Shown here: positions 1 to 7,500 of the stretch, one piece after another | How the letters are laid out: each line of letters begins with the position of its first letter | How positions within the stretch are numbered: position 1 is the first letter of the stretch | Assembly: GCA_022820825.1 (NCBI GenBank) | Contig: JAJEEU010000100.1 | Coordinates: 1 to 32,127, forward strand | Source of the DNA: Vicinamibacteria bacterium | Lineage (GTDB): Bacteria > Acidobacteriota > Vicinamibacteria > Vicinamibacterales > UBA8438 | Reading direction: 5' to 3' | Length of the DNA: 32,127 bases | The notes under the pieces: generated by a model | Told to the model about the DNA's origin: nothing | Seen by the model: only the letters and a program-made list of their open reading frames with translations | The model's database searches: none | Program-made: the position numbers and the translations under genes

Positions 1-1167
1 CGCCTCCGCCGGCGCATTCGCGATCGGGTGCCGCTCGAGCACCGCGGCGCGGTCCGCCGCAGGCCACGACGTCCCGGCGCGCGCCAGGATCGGCGCCATC
101 ACGCCCGCAACCGTCCCGGGATCGGCGGTCATCCAGGCGTCCATGCGCCGGACGGCGGCGAACCCGGCTTGCACGGCGCGGGCGACGCGGTGGCAGTCGC
201 GGCCGGCGCCGCCCGCCGCCTGCACCTTCGCCTGCAGCGAGCCGCCGCAGGCAAGCACCGCCTCGACCGCCGCCCGCGGCAACGGATCGCGGATCGGATC
301 GAGACCGACCGCGTAGTGCACCTCCGCCACCGCCCGGGTGCGTCCGAACCACGCGCCGAAGTTCGCGCCGCCGGGGTCGAGCGCCTCGAGACCGAGGCCC
401 TCGCGCGCGGCCGCCCACCGCCGCTCGACCACGCCGGCGCGGTACGGATCGCGCACGCACAGATCGACGTGCCGCAGGGCCACGGCCTGCGCGGCCCGGT
501 CGAGCTGCTCGCCCAGCCGCGAGCGCTCCCGCGCCTCCCGCATCAATGCGCCGGCGGCGCTGAGCAGCACCGGATCCGTCTCCGACGCCGTGAAGACCGC
601 GTCCAGCGGAGGCCCGTAGCGCACACGGCCCACCGCCTCCGCCTCGGCCAACGTCAATCCCCCCACGTCGCTCAGGTCCCGGCGGTCGCACACGCCCTCC
701 ACGATCTGCGCGAATGCGTCGAGGCCGATGCGGGGCAGATCCCGGAAGGCGTCCCTGAGCCGGTGCGTACGCAGGACGCCATCGGCCTCGACAGCCCTCG
801 CCCGACGCTCCGGCAGCGGATCCCGGAACCCGAAGAGTCGGCTGTCCGCGACCCAGATCGACGGGTGCGACCGTCGAATCAGGCCCGCCCGCCCTTCCAG
901 CTTCCGGGCGATCTCGACCGACAGCGCGACCTCGTAGACGAGATCGCCGTGCGTCCTGAGGCGCCGCCGCCGCGGCAGGGCCTCGTCGTCGGGATCGATC
1001 TGCGCGTCCACCTGATCGCAGGCGTCGAGCCGGTCCGACTCCGCCTCCCGGCGGGCCTCCAACCGATCGGTCGTCTCCCCGCGGTCCCCGGGCGCGAACT
1101 CCGGGTACCGCTGGGTTCTGATCCCGCCGGGTCCGACCGCCTGACGAAACCGCCCGCGCCTTGCCAT
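1..1167 (-). CDS. Unknown protein, 3' end outside the window
   Basis: An open frame starts with ATG at 1167 and runs without a stop to base 1, so at least 389 residues are encoded and the C-terminus is missing. I do not recognise the family. The protein begins MARRGRFRQAV and has a charged Arg/Glu-rich N-terminal third, then mostly helical sequence rich in Ala, Arg, Val and Asp. No signal peptide, membrane segment or nucleotide-binding motif is visible. Codons end overwhelmingly in G or C, as in the neighbouring genes, which supports real coding and argues against the opposite-strand frame here. It lies 6 bases downstream of the 111-residue gene and is read the same way as the primase gene, so the three probably form one operon of plasmid-type functions. 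The role is unknown. Confidence 0.65.
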   Translation of the reverse strand, partial: MARRGRFRQAVGPGGIRTQRYPEFAPGDRGETTDRLEARREAESDRLDACDQVDAQIDPDDEALPRRRRLRTHGDLVYEVALSVEIARKLEGRAGLIRRSHPSIWVADSRLFGFRDPLPERRARAVEADGVLRTHRLRDAFRDLPRIGLDAFAQIVEGVCDRRDLSDVGGLTLAEAEAVGRVRYGPPLDAVFTASETDPVLLSAAGALMREARERSRLGEQLDRAAQAVALRHVDLCVRDPYRAGVVERRWAAAREGLGLEALDPGGANFGAWFGRTRAVAEVHYAVGLDPIRDPLPRAAVEAVLACGGSLQAKVQAAGGAGRDCHRVARAVQAGFAAVRRMDAWMTADPGTVAGVMAPILARAGTSWPAADRAAVLERHPIANAPAEA

Positions 1168-1173
1168 CGGAAC

Positions 1174-1509
1174 CTACTCGGCCGCGACCGCCTCGCCCAC
1201 CGGCTCCGCCGCCGACGCAGCGGCCGGCTGCCCGCCGCCGAGCTCGAGCTGGTTCTCCGGCGGGCTGTCCGCCGCGTCTTCCTCGAGCACCGTCTCGTAG
1301 AAGTCGCGGTCCGTCCCGAAGATGGCGTGCGCGGCGCTGGCCTCCGACATGACTACGACGTCGACCGAGAGGTTCCACTCCCGGATCTGGTCCATCGTGA
1401 GCACGACCGTCCGCGCCCGCGACTGCATCGCCGCCTCGTACTCGTCGCGCGTCTCCGGCACGAGCGCGATCTCGACCACGTCGTGACGCCTCAATTTCTG
1501 CTGCCTCAT
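1174..1509 (-). CDS. Small unknown protein in the primase operon
   Basis: This encodes 111 residues beginning MRQQKLRRHD. The start is supported by a strong ribosome-binding site, GGGGAGG, eight bases upstream (complement of 1518-1524). The first 80 residues look like a compact alpha/beta domain (VVEIALVPETRDEY, then RTVVLTMDQIREWNLSVDVVVM); the last 30 are acidic and Ala/Pro-rich and probably disordered. I do not recognise the family. It sits 28 bases downstream of the primase-like gene and 6 bases before the next gene, on the same strand, so co-transcription is very likely. An accessory role in replication or maintenance of the element is only inferred from position. Confidence 0.6.
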   Translation of the reverse strand: MRQQKLRRHDVVEIALVPETRDEYEAAMQSRARTVVLTMDQIREWNLSVDVVVMSEASAAHAIFGTDRDFYETVLEEDAADSPPENQLELGGGQPAAASAAEPVGEAVAAE

Positions 1510-1537
1510 CGAACTGGCCTCCCCAACTCCGGGCCGG

Positions 1538-2500
1538 CTAGCGGCCCGGCGACATCGGCCGCTCCGGGTGACGGCGGCCGTACTCGGTATCCGGTTCCTG
1601 CACCCCAAGCGAACGGCACGCGCGAACGACGGTGCGCTCGGCGTAGTCGCGCGGGTTCGCCTTGTCCTCCCGCTGCTCGGCGAGCTGCTGGATGAGCAGG
1701 TCCGGCGACTCTCCCGCGCGGAGCGCATCGACCACGCCGTGCCAGTCCGCCTCGGACTGCGACGCCGGCTGGCGCCGGCCCCCGATGTAGCGCGCGGGCG
1801 CACGAGGCGGCGCGGCCTTCGGGACAGCTGCCGCCAGCGGCGCGGAGCGCCCGGGCACCACCTGGCGGAACGCCTTGGGCTCCCACCACTGCGAACCCAC
1901 GCCCTGCGGGTCGTACCTCGACCGCGGAACCCGCACGACGAGCACGCCGTTGCGCCCCGGCTTGCAGTTGGTGAAACCCGGCACGCGCATGACGCGCGTA
2001 ACGTCCACGACCGCCGGGTCCCCCTCGTAGGCCGCGGCGAGCCGCCGGTTGGCCTCCTCGGCCCCCGCCACGGTCCACGCCGCGGGGTCGACATGCCACA
2101 GGATCTGCCAGCGGCCGACCGACGAGCGGACCACCACCGCCGGCATCGGCACGCGCCCCGATCGCACGTCCCGCATGAGCCGGCCGACGCACCCATCGCC
2201 ATCCGTATCGAAGTCGACCTGCAGGCGCCGCACCTCCGCCACCGCGCGGCTCGAGCCGCGCACCGTCGGATTGACGCCGCAGAAGACGTCGCTGCCCGCC
2301 TCGTTCGCCGCGCGGAGCAGCCGCTGCCCGGAGGGGTGGCACCAGTGGCCGGCCAGCCGGCAGAGCTGCCTGACCCCGCCGGCCGGACGCTGGCGCAGGA
2401 TGATTGTGGCGTACTCCCCGGGGCTGAAGAGCTCTGAGAACCACTCGACGGCGGCGCGGTGCCATGCCGCCCGGTCCGACTGAAGCAGAGAACGGCTCAC
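1538..2500 (-). CDS. RepB-like DNA primase
   Basis: The product is 320 residues from a GTG start at 2500, chosen because GGGAGGG lies just upstream and because the longer in-frame extension to 2638 is low-complexity Arg-rich sequence. It resembles the RepB-like primase domain of mobilisable plasmids and integrative elements (archaeo-eukaryotic primase type). Visible landmarks are VDFDTDGD, with the acidic residues expected for metal binding, then the strand RWQILWHVD, and then DVTRVMRVPGFTNCKPGR, the characteristic Arg-x-Pro-Gly-Phe-x-Asn segment. Such enzymes make primers on single-stranded plasmid DNA. About 100 C-terminal residues after the domain are Pro/Arg-rich with a short helical piece. 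It is the first gene of a three-gene run. It fits with the RepA and ParA genes further right as part of an autonomous or integrative replicon. Confidence 0.75.
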   Translation of the reverse strand: MSRSLLQSDRAAWHRAAVEWFSELFSPGEYATIILRQRPAGGVRQLCRLAGHWCHPSGQRLLRAANEAGSDVFCGVNPTVRGSSRAVAEVRRLQVDFDTDGDGCVGRLMRDVRSGRVPMPAVVVRSSVGRWQILWHVDPAAWTVAGAEEANRRLAAAYEGDPAVVDVTRVMRVPGFTNCKPGRNGVLVVRVPRSRYDPQGVGSQWWEPKAFRQVVPGRSAPLAAAVPKAAPPRAPARYIGGRRQPASQSEADWHGVVDALRAGESPDLLIQQLAEQREDKANPRDYAERTVVRACRSLGVQEPDTEYGRRHPERPMSPGR

Positions 2501-2635
2501 CGCTCCCTCCCGGCCGGCCCGCGCAGGGCGTGGCCTGCGGCGGCCAACCGAGGGGCTCCGGCGGCGGAGCTGTCCGGTTCCAACACACGAACCGGTTATA
2601 CGGCGAGCGGAGACGGGAGAGGGGCGGTTGTACCC

Positions 2636-2649
2636 CAAGCGGTAGTCAC
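2636..2649. repeat. 14-bp direct repeat, left copy
   Basis: The sequence CAAGCGGTAGTCAC occurs here and again, in the same orientation, at 7872-7885. The two copies lie outside genes and bracket the RDD, ParA and RepA segment (about 5.2 kb). This could be an attachment-site core or a coincidence: a 14-mer pair is not rare in 32 kb. Confidence 0.3.
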
Positions 2650-2689
2650 ATCCGATTCAACCCGGAGGACCGCCCGCGGGGGCGGCCGG

Positions 2690-3148
2690 TCAGGAGGAAG
2701 GACGGCGGAACAGCGACGGCTGGGGATCGACCACCACCACCGTGCCCGCCAGGTGATCGTGGAGCCCGCGCCGGCGCTCGTCGAACACAGCGACGCCGAA
2801 CAGTAGCCCGCGCCCGACGAGCAGTTGAATCACCTTCGCAACGTAGCGGACCGAGCACCACAGCGCGTCGCCGGAACCGGCGACGCGGAGGCCCGCACCC
2901 ATCTTCCCCACGGTCCTCCCGCCGAACCGGGTCTCGCAGAACACGAAGTAGACCCAGCCGCCGATGAACAACGACGCGGGGTAGAGCCCCGGAGGAGGCG
3001 CCAGGCCGATGCCCGCCGCAAGCACCACGCGCAGCGCCTCCTCGACCGCGAGCCCGATCGCGGTCACGACGACGAAGTCGGCCCCGGCCGCCAACAGCCG
3101 CGCCCGAAGCGGCGCCGCAGCCGGACCACCTTCCGCTCTCGCCTCCAT
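2690..3148 (-). CDS. RDD family membrane protein
   Basis: The product is 152 residues starting MEARAEGG, with GGAGG five bases before the ATG. The family hallmarks are visible. There is an N-terminal arginine-bearing membrane segment (RARLLAAGADFVVVTAIGLAV), a second membrane segment around residues 55-70 (LYPASLFIGGWVYFVF), the RFGGRTVGKMGAGLRV loop typical of RDD proteins, and a C-terminal part with DERRRGLHDHLAGTVVV, matching the usual D-x-RR-G-x-HD. RDD proteins are small inner-membrane proteins of mostly unknown function, some tied to ion exchange. It is read the same way as the primase operon, with about 190 noncoding bases between. Its role on a plasmid-like element is unclear. Confidence 0.8.
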   Translation of the reverse strand: MEARAEGGPAAAPLRARLLAAGADFVVVTAIGLAVEEALRVVLAAGIGLAPPPGLYPASLFIGGWVYFVFCETRFGGRTVGKMGAGLRVAGSGDALWCSVRYVAKVIQLLVGRGLLFGVAVFDERRRGLHDHLAGTVVVVDPQPSLFRRPSS

Positions 3149-3416
3149 CGAGCCTCCAGCCTCACCGATAGCGTCCGCGTCCAGCCATTATCCCCGCCGG
3201 CCGGGTCCACGCAAGCTCGCGTCCGGGAGGCGCGCGCCGGCTGCCCTCGCCCGGCGCCGCCGCAACCGCGCGGCGCGCTGTTCACCGCGAACCGGCCCTA
3301 GCGGATGCGGCAATCGCCAACTCGTACCGCGCTCCGGGCATGGCCGCCCCACCGCGAGGACGCCGCCATTCAGCCGTCGCCCGGCCCGTGCCGCCGAACC
3401 GCACGCTGTCCGGGGT

Positions 3417-3449
3417 CTCTAAGGCCCCGGGGGCCTCTAAGACCCCGGG
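3417..3449. repeat. Two tandem copies of a 15-bp element
   Basis: CTCTAAGGCCCCGGG at 3417-3431 is followed at 3435-3449 by CTCTAAGACCCCGGG, differing in one base, with an 18-base period. A partial, more diverged match (TCAAAAGTCCCGGGGGC) lies near 3551-3567. The function is unknown. Confidence 0.55.
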
Positions 3450-3590
3450 CAGGAACACGGAGGCATTTGAGATCCGCTGGATCCCGGACCTCCAAACCCT
3501 CGGAAGCCACGAGCTACAAGTCCCACTCAAAAGGACACTTACCGCTGATCTCAAAAGTCCCGGGGGCAAGCCCCGAGACTGGTCTGAAGT

Positions 3591-3687
3591 ACCCTGAGCG
3601 ACCCCGGCCCGGGTCGTAAGACTCCCGGCCCGCAAACTGCGCGGGCCGATGAGCCTCACTCCCGAGCGGGCCGGGGTCGCTCAGGGT
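3591..3687. repeat. Perfect 21-bp inverted repeat with nested hairpin
   Basis: The arm at 3591-3611 (starting ACCCTGAGCGACC) is the exact reverse complement of 3667-3687 (ending GGTCGCTCAGGGT). The arms are 55 bases apart. Inside lies a second hairpin: CGGCCCGC at 3626-3633 pairs with GCGGGCCG at 3641-3648 around a 7-base loop. The structure could form a cruciform or a strong RNA fold. It may be a terminator, a single-strand origin or a recombination site; there is no T tract to favour a terminator. Confidence 0.6.
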
Positions 3688-3853
3688 CCATTCTTCCTTG
3701 CAGGAAGGCTCGACGCGCCACGGCGCGAACGCGAACGGGGCGCCGGCCACCAGACCCGCCAGCGCGGCAGGACCTCCACGGCCGCGAGCAGCCCGTCCAG
3801 TCCGCAAGACCCGCCAGGCTCCGCGACAACCCGGCGGCGGCAACGCACCCAAC

Positions 3854-3868
3854 GCGTCGAATCGACGC
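3854..3868. promoter_or_regulatory. 15-bp perfect palindrome
   Basis: GCGTCGAATCGACGC is a perfect inverted repeat around a central A. It resembles the CGTCA..TGACG sites about 130 bases downstream and may bind the same regulator. Confidence 0.4.
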
Positions 3869-3984
3869 ACGTTTGGTGTACGCATCGAGCAATTGCAACC
3901 GAGGAGACTCGATACTGACGCATGCGCGCAACGCAGCGACACCCTCGACAGCGGGAAGGCCCGCGTTGCGGCAACGCACCCGCG

Positions 3985-4044
3985 CGTCAACTGACGCACA
4001 CATCGAGCGACGCATACGTCAAGTGACGCCCACGTCAAATGACG
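3985..4044 (+). promoter_or_regulatory. Phased palindromic operator array upstream of parA
   Basis: Three palindromes of form CGTCA-NN-TGACG lie at 3985-3996 (CGTCAACTGACG), 4017-4028 (CGTCAAGTGACG) and 4033-4044 (CGTCAAATGACG). A degenerate copy, CATCGAGCGACG, sits at 4001-4012. All four start exactly 16 bases apart. The array ends 20 bases before the parA ATG. By analogy with ribbon-helix-helix partition proteins (ParG, omega), it is probably the binding array for the protein encoded at 4769-5065, serving autoregulation and possibly as the partition site. That assignment is inference. Confidence 0.65.
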
Positions 4045-4064
4045 CACGCGCACAGGAGCAGCCG

Positions 4065-4772
4065 ATGACGGACATCCACGCCGCAACGCGAACGCGCTCT
4101 CCAAACTTCCGACGGCCCCGGGTGGTCAGCGTGCTGTCGCAGAAGGGCGGCACGGGCAAGACGACGCTGTCGTGCGCCCTCGCGGCCCTGGCCTCCCGGG
4201 CCGGAACCGCGACCGCCGTCCTCGACCTCGACCCCCAGGCCTCGGCGGCGAAGTGGCACGACCTCCGGCGGGCCAACGGCGAGGACGACCCGCCCGTCTT
4301 CGCGACGCCGAGCAGCAGGATGCAGGCGCTCGTCGACGCCCTCGGGCGGGACGGGGCCGAGCTGATCGTTACCGACACCGCGCCGCACTCGGGCGCCGAC
4401 GCCGTGACCGTCGCCCGGCTGAGCGACCACATCCTCATACCGCTCCAGCCCAGCTTCCCCGACCTATCCGCCATCACGCGGACAATCGATATCGCGGACC
4501 TCGCGAAGGTCCCGGCGACTATCGTGCTCAACCTCGCGCTCGTCAACCACCCCAGCGCCGACGACGCGCGGACCGTCATCAAGAGCACGGCCGCGGTGGC
4601 CGCGCCGGTCGTGCTGCACCGGCGCGTCGCGCACGTCAACAGCTTCAACGTCGGGCGCTGCGCGGCCGAGTACCAGCCCGGGGGGAAGGCGGCCCACGAG
4701 CTCCGCACGCTCTTCGAATGGCTGCAGGGCGCCGGCATCGTCCCGACCCCCGGAAAGGGGCGGGCGGCATGA
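4065..4772 (+). CDS. parA: ParA-type partition ATPase
   Basis: The product is 235 residues starting MTDIHAATR. The ATG at 4065 is preceded by AGGAG at ideal distance; the frame stays open further upstream but through the operator repeats, so the shorter start is preferred. The deviant Walker A motif is clear at residues 26-34 (QKGGTGKTT, signature Lys 27), followed by VLDLDPQASAAKWHD (A' region) and LIVTDTAPHSGADAV (Walker B region). ParA ATPases bind DNA nonspecifically when ATP-bound and move plasmid or chromosome copies with a centromere-binding partner. This short form lacks the N-terminal helix-turn-helix of type Ia ParA and so resembles type Ib, whose partners are ribbon-helix-helix proteins, as in the next gene. 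The stop overlaps the next start (ATGA), indicating translational coupling. Confidence 0.88.
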   Translation: MTDIHAATRTRSPNFRRPRVVSVLSQKGGTGKTTLSCALAALASRAGTATAVLDLDPQASAAKWHDLRRANGEDDPPVFATPSSRMQALVDALGRDGAELIVTDTAPHSGADAVTVARLSDHILIPLQPSFPDLSAITRTIDIADLAKVPATIVLNLALVNHPSADDARTVIKSTAAVAAPVVLHRRVAHVNSFNVGRCAAEYQPGGKAAHELRTLFEWLQGAGIVPTPGKGRAA

Positions 4773-5065
4773 CGCCCGGTGCGCCGCGGCGCACCGGGCT
4801 CGCCAGCGCCTGGTCCGAGACGCACCGGCGCGTAGTCGGCAGCCAGCGGCCGGAGCCGCCCGATCCGGCCGGCGAGGCCGAAGCCCCCAAGAAGCGAACG
4901 GCGCCGGCCGCGGCCGACGGCCGGAACTGGAAGTACCTGAGCGCGCGGCTGCCGGCCGACATCCACAAGACGCTCCGTCGGCTCAGCGTCGAGAAGGAGA
5001 TCAGCCTGCAGGACATGGTCGTTGAGGCGCTCAGCGCCTACGTCGAGCAGCAGAAGGAGATCTGA
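4769..5065 (+). CDS. Ribbon-helix-helix partition partner, ParG-like
   Basis: The product is 98 residues starting at an ATG that overlaps the parA stop by four bases. The N-terminal half is a flexible Pro/Ala/Arg-rich tail. The C-terminal 40 residues (YLSARLPADIHKTLRRLSVEKEISLQDMVVEAL) have the pattern of a ribbon-helix-helix domain: a short beta strand followed by two helices. This layout, a mobile tail plus a C-terminal ribbon-helix-helix, is that of ParG and other centromere-binding partners of type Ib ParA, where the tail stimulates the ATPase. It likely binds the phased palindromes at 3985-4044 and represses the operon. The sequence alone cannot exclude an Arc-like repressor with no role in segregation. 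Confidence 0.78.
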   Translation: MTPGAPRRTGLASAWSETHRRVVGSQRPEPPDPAGEAEAPKKRTAPAAADGRNWKYLSARLPADIHKTLRRLSVEKEISLQDMVVEALSAYVEQQKEI

Positions 5066-5068
5066 CAG

Positions 5069-5757
5069 ATGCCACGGTGGAACGCTCCGAACCCGACTCG
5101 AGCGGCCGTGACGGTGATCCTGCTCGCCGCAGCGGGCGCGGCCCTGACGTGGCTCGCCCAGGCCCCCGCCCCCGAACGCGGCCCGACGCCGGCCCGGGCC
5201 TCGCCAGCACCGATCCGGCGGAAACTGCGCCGCCGGCGCAACTGTCGCTCTGGCACGTGCTCGACGCGGACACGTACTCCCTGACCCCGGCGACGGTCCC
5301 GCTGCACGCGCGCCTCCCGGGCGCCTACGAGTGGCCCCTGCCCGCCATGGACCGGCTCGAGACCATCTGCTTCCACCGGCGGGACGGGCCGGCCCACCTC
5401 GCCGTCATGCAGGCAGCGGACGGGCGGCTGTTCCACTGGGGCGAGGATTTCCGTTTCCTCCGCGAGCACCTCGACGCCGGCGGCATCGACTCGCGCGAGA
5501 TCCGCGCCGTCGCCGACCCCGGCGCGTTCATGCAGCCGTTGCGGGCCGCGGCCCACGCGGCGTGCGAACGGAGCCTGCAGGGCGCGGACGCGCGGTCCGC
5601 CTCGGCCTGGGCACCGCAATCTGCCGACGGGAACCGGCTGGGGCTAGACTCCCCTGTGCATTCGCCCCCACACCGTGACCACTGCGATCCCACGGCCGCG
5701 AGAAGGCCCGTCCACAGCGCGAGGCCCCAACTACTTGTACGGTCTCTGACTACTTGA
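5069..5757 (+). pseudogene. Membrane-anchored unknown protein, apparent frameshift
   Basis: An ATG at 5069 follows the RHH gene with AAGGAG nine bases upstream. Its frame encodes MPRWNAPNPTRAAVTVILLAAAGAALTWLA, a clean membrane anchor, then stops at 5284. From about 5190 the G/C-ending codon pattern passes to another frame, which reads ...LSLWHVLDADTYSL, then RLPGAYEWPLPAMDRLETICFH, and runs to TGA at 5757. The combined product would be a short anchor, a Pro/Ala linker and a domain of about 130 residues that I do not recognise. C-rich runs near 5160-5180 (gcccccgcccccg) are a likely slip site. It may be a true mutation, an assembly error or programmed frameshifting. The 3' end runs into the TACTTG repeats, so the natural stop may be lost. 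Position suggests it is the third gene of the parA operon. Confidence 0.5.
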
Positions 5758-5777
5758 AGCTCCGAATTACTTGTACG
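5730..5777. repeat. Three TACTTG-type direct repeats beside the origin
   Basis: ACTACTTGTACGG (5730-5742), ACTACTTGAAGC (5749-5760) and ATTACTTGTACG (5766-5777) share the core TACTTG and start 19 and 17 bases apart. They immediately precede the longer iterons and may be a second protein-binding set of the origin. Confidence 0.55.
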
Positions 5778-5780
5778 TAC

Positions 5781-5865
5781 GGGGGGCGTTTATGCGGACT
5801 CGAGAGCGCCGTTGGGGGGCGTTTATGCGGGCACCGACCGCGATGGCGGGGGGGCGTTTATGCGG
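5781..5865. repeat. oriV: Three 17-bp iterons, probable plasmid origin
   Basis: GGGGGGCGTTTATGCGG occurs three times without a mismatch at 5781-5797, 5814-5830 and 5849-5865, starting 33 and 35 bases apart. That is about three helical turns, putting the copies on the same DNA face. The array ends 17 bases from the 3' end of the RepA gene. Exact directly repeated sites next to a plasmid initiator gene are the usual layout of iteron-controlled replication origins. I infer that RepA binds them. Confidence 0.75.
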
Positions 5866-5881
5866 GGAAATCCCCCAAGTG

Positions 5882-6931
5882 TCACAGACCCTCTGTGGAA
5901 GAGGCCGGAGAGACGCGCGGGGGCGACGGCCGCAGGACGAGAAACCCCTTCGGCGTTGAGTAGCAGAGCTGGGGCCAGGCAACCCTGATCTTGCCGAGCT
6001 CGCGCAGCGCGTCCTTGCGAAAGTCCTTGACGGACTGTCGGAACTGCGGCTCCGGGCGGCGCGCGAACTGCCGGTACACCTGCCGCCACGTGAGCCTGAG
6101 CGGGCGGTCGAGGCGGAACAGCCGGTAGGTCAGCCACAGGTACAGGTCGAGTCCAAGGGAGCTGCGCTTGAGCTCCCGGAGCACGTGCAGGTCGATCGGG
6201 ACGGGCGCGGCCAGGATCTCGTTGAACAGATCGTGCCCGAGCACGATGGTGCTGTCCCTCGACACAGGCTCGTCGAAGCGCCGCGGGTTCCACCACAACC
6301 TCATATCCGTCGTCACGCGGTCCGCGACCGTGTGCACGCCGTCCGGCAGTTCCTCGGTCAGCTCGATCGACGCACGGAACAACCGCGTCATCTGCTCGCG
6401 CAGGCGTGTCCGGATCCCGTAGCGGCCCGCGCTGTCGCTCGATTGCACGCCGAGCCGCCGCATGAACTCCGCCAGCGAGCGGCCCAGAACGAGACGCCGC
6501 GAGCGGCTCCGTACCGCCTCCGTGCAGATCCACGAGAGAAGCAGCCTCGGCAGCACCCCGAAGGGCAGCCGCGGCTCCGGGCCACCCGCGATCACGACCA
6601 GCGCGTACCGGCCGTTCCGCCGGACATAGTGCGTGAGCGTGCCGGGATCGGTCCGGGGCAGCGTGCAGAGCGCCAGCGGGCGCACCATAAATCCGACGTC
6701 GGGCCGGCTGTCGGCCACCCGGATCAGACTGTCTATCTGATCGTCGCGGGTCCAGCGGCCGGCCCGCGGCGCAGGGAGCACTGCTTCCCGCCGCGCGGGT
6801 GGGCCGCCGAAACTTGGCTCCGGCGGATCAGCGAGGACACCGGACGCCCTAGGCGGCGTCTCGCCGGACCTTGCCGAATCGCCGGGGCGCAGGGATCGCA
6901 GCACGAAGCCCGAGCTCAATCTCGAAGGCAC
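5882..6931 (-). CDS. repA: Plasmid replication initiator, RepA_C type
   Basis: The product is 349 residues from a GTG at 6931. The first 55 residues are Pro/Arg-rich and the start is uncertain. The core matches the plasmid-encoded RepA family. PLALCTLPRTDPG is followed by a strand reading YALVVIAGG, then LPFGVLPRLLLSWICTEAVR, then LGRSLAEFMRRLG and GRYGIRTRLREQMTRLFRASIEL. This is the winged-helix-like stretch typical of these initiators. A second part (residues 225-325) includes VPIDLHVLRELKRSSLGLDLYLWLTYRL and a C-terminal helix-turn-helix-like segment. The protein would bind the origin and recruit host replication proteins. Three exact 17-bp iterons lie directly beyond its stop codon. An upstream small gene (7092-7319) read in the same direction may be co-transcribed. 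Confidence 0.82.
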   Translation of the reverse strand: MPSRLSSGFVLRSLRPGDSARSGETPPRASGVLADPPEPSFGGPPARREAVLPAPRAGRWTRDDQIDSLIRVADSRPDVGFMVRPLALCTLPRTDPGTLTHYVRRNGRYALVVIAGGPEPRLPFGVLPRLLLSWICTEAVRSRSRRLVLGRSLAEFMRRLGVQSSDSAGRYGIRTRLREQMTRLFRASIELTEELPDGVHTVADRVTTDMRLWWNPRRFDEPVSRDSTIVLGHDLFNEILAAPVPIDLHVLRELKRSSLGLDLYLWLTYRLFRLDRPLRLTWRQVYRQFARRPEPQFRQSVKDFRKDALRELGKIRVAWPQLCYSTPKGFLVLRPSPPRVSPASSTEGL

Positions 6932-7091
6932 GGCTCACGCGCTGCACTGCCCGCCTCGGCTGTCGAAGTCGGAACCCGGAAACCGCTCGCCGCCCACACC
7001 CGGCGACGACGGTGGCCGCCCGGGGAGGAGAACCGCGGTGCGCATGGCCTCGGCCGACGCACAGGCCTTCGGCCATGCCGCCCCGACCGAC

Positions 7092-7319
7092 CTACGGGGC
7101 CCTCTTTCCCTCCGGGCGCGCTTGCCGCTCGAGCTGGACCAAGCCCAGCTTGATGGCGTTGCGTAGGATCACACCCGGCCTGCTGTTGGTGCTGGTCGCA
7201 ACCTGCCGCACCCGCTCGTACCAATAAGCCGACAACGCGACCGAGCGTCTGACCGTATAGCATCTCCTCATGTCGGCCGCGGGGTCAGGGTCGTGCAGCG
7301 CATCATTCGGATCTTCCAT
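7092..7319 (-). CDS. Small putative DNA-binding protein upstream of repA
   Basis: This encodes 75 residues starting MEDPNDALHDPDP. AAGGAG lies about seven bases before the ATG, which makes the start convincing. The central part (RRCYTVRRSVALSAYWYERVRQVATSTNSRPGVILRNAIKLGL) has the strand-helix-helix pattern of a ribbon-helix-helix or CopG-like fold: a basic strand, a helix containing WYERVRQVA, and a second helix VILRNAIKLGL. It sits about 160 bases upstream of the repA start on the same strand. Small proteins of this kind often control plasmid copy number by repressing the initiator gene. That role is inference; the fold assignment is by pattern only. Confidence 0.6.
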   Translation of the reverse strand: MEDPNDALHDPDPAADMRRCYTVRRSVALSAYWYERVRQVATSTNSRPGVILRNAIKLGLVQLERQARPEGKRAP

Positions 7320-7500
7320 GCGTCACTCCTTCGCAATCGAGTGGTTTCCCACGACTACAGGCGGCGCGCCGGTCTTGGAACACCGGACTCCGTGTCGCCG
7401 TTGCCGAGCAGCTACGCTATGCAAAGACGTATCGGTGCCTGAGGAACAACGCTACGGTCGGGCAGCCTTTGGGCATTTGGCCGGGGCGCCCGCTGGATCG

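Larger units (their letters stand above)
3149..4064. other. Structured noncoding region upstream of parA
   Basis: About 900 bases lie between two divergent genes without a convincing coding frame. The region is dense in repeats: a tandem repeat near 3417-3449, a large inverted repeat at 3591-3687, a palindrome at 3854-3868 and a phased palindrome array at 3985-4044. That density, next to partition and replication genes, suggests a centromere, operator or origin function. Confidence 0.5.

Noticed and set aside
28..1695. A 555-codon open frame on the + strand at the left end
   Set aside because: It is the shadow of three - strand genes. The - strand frames have better codon pattern and ribosome-binding sites.
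3649..3918. Short + strand frame upstream of parA
   Set aside because: It has no domain, no ribosome-binding site and crosses the inverted repeat.
3985..4044. CRISPR-like spacing of short repeats
   Set aside because: The repeats are 12-base palindromes with a 16-base period, far too short, with no spacers and no cas genes.
6185..7153. A 322-codon + strand frame opposite repA
   Set aside because: It is Arg/Pro/His-rich and lies across the RepA gene and the small gene; it has no domain.
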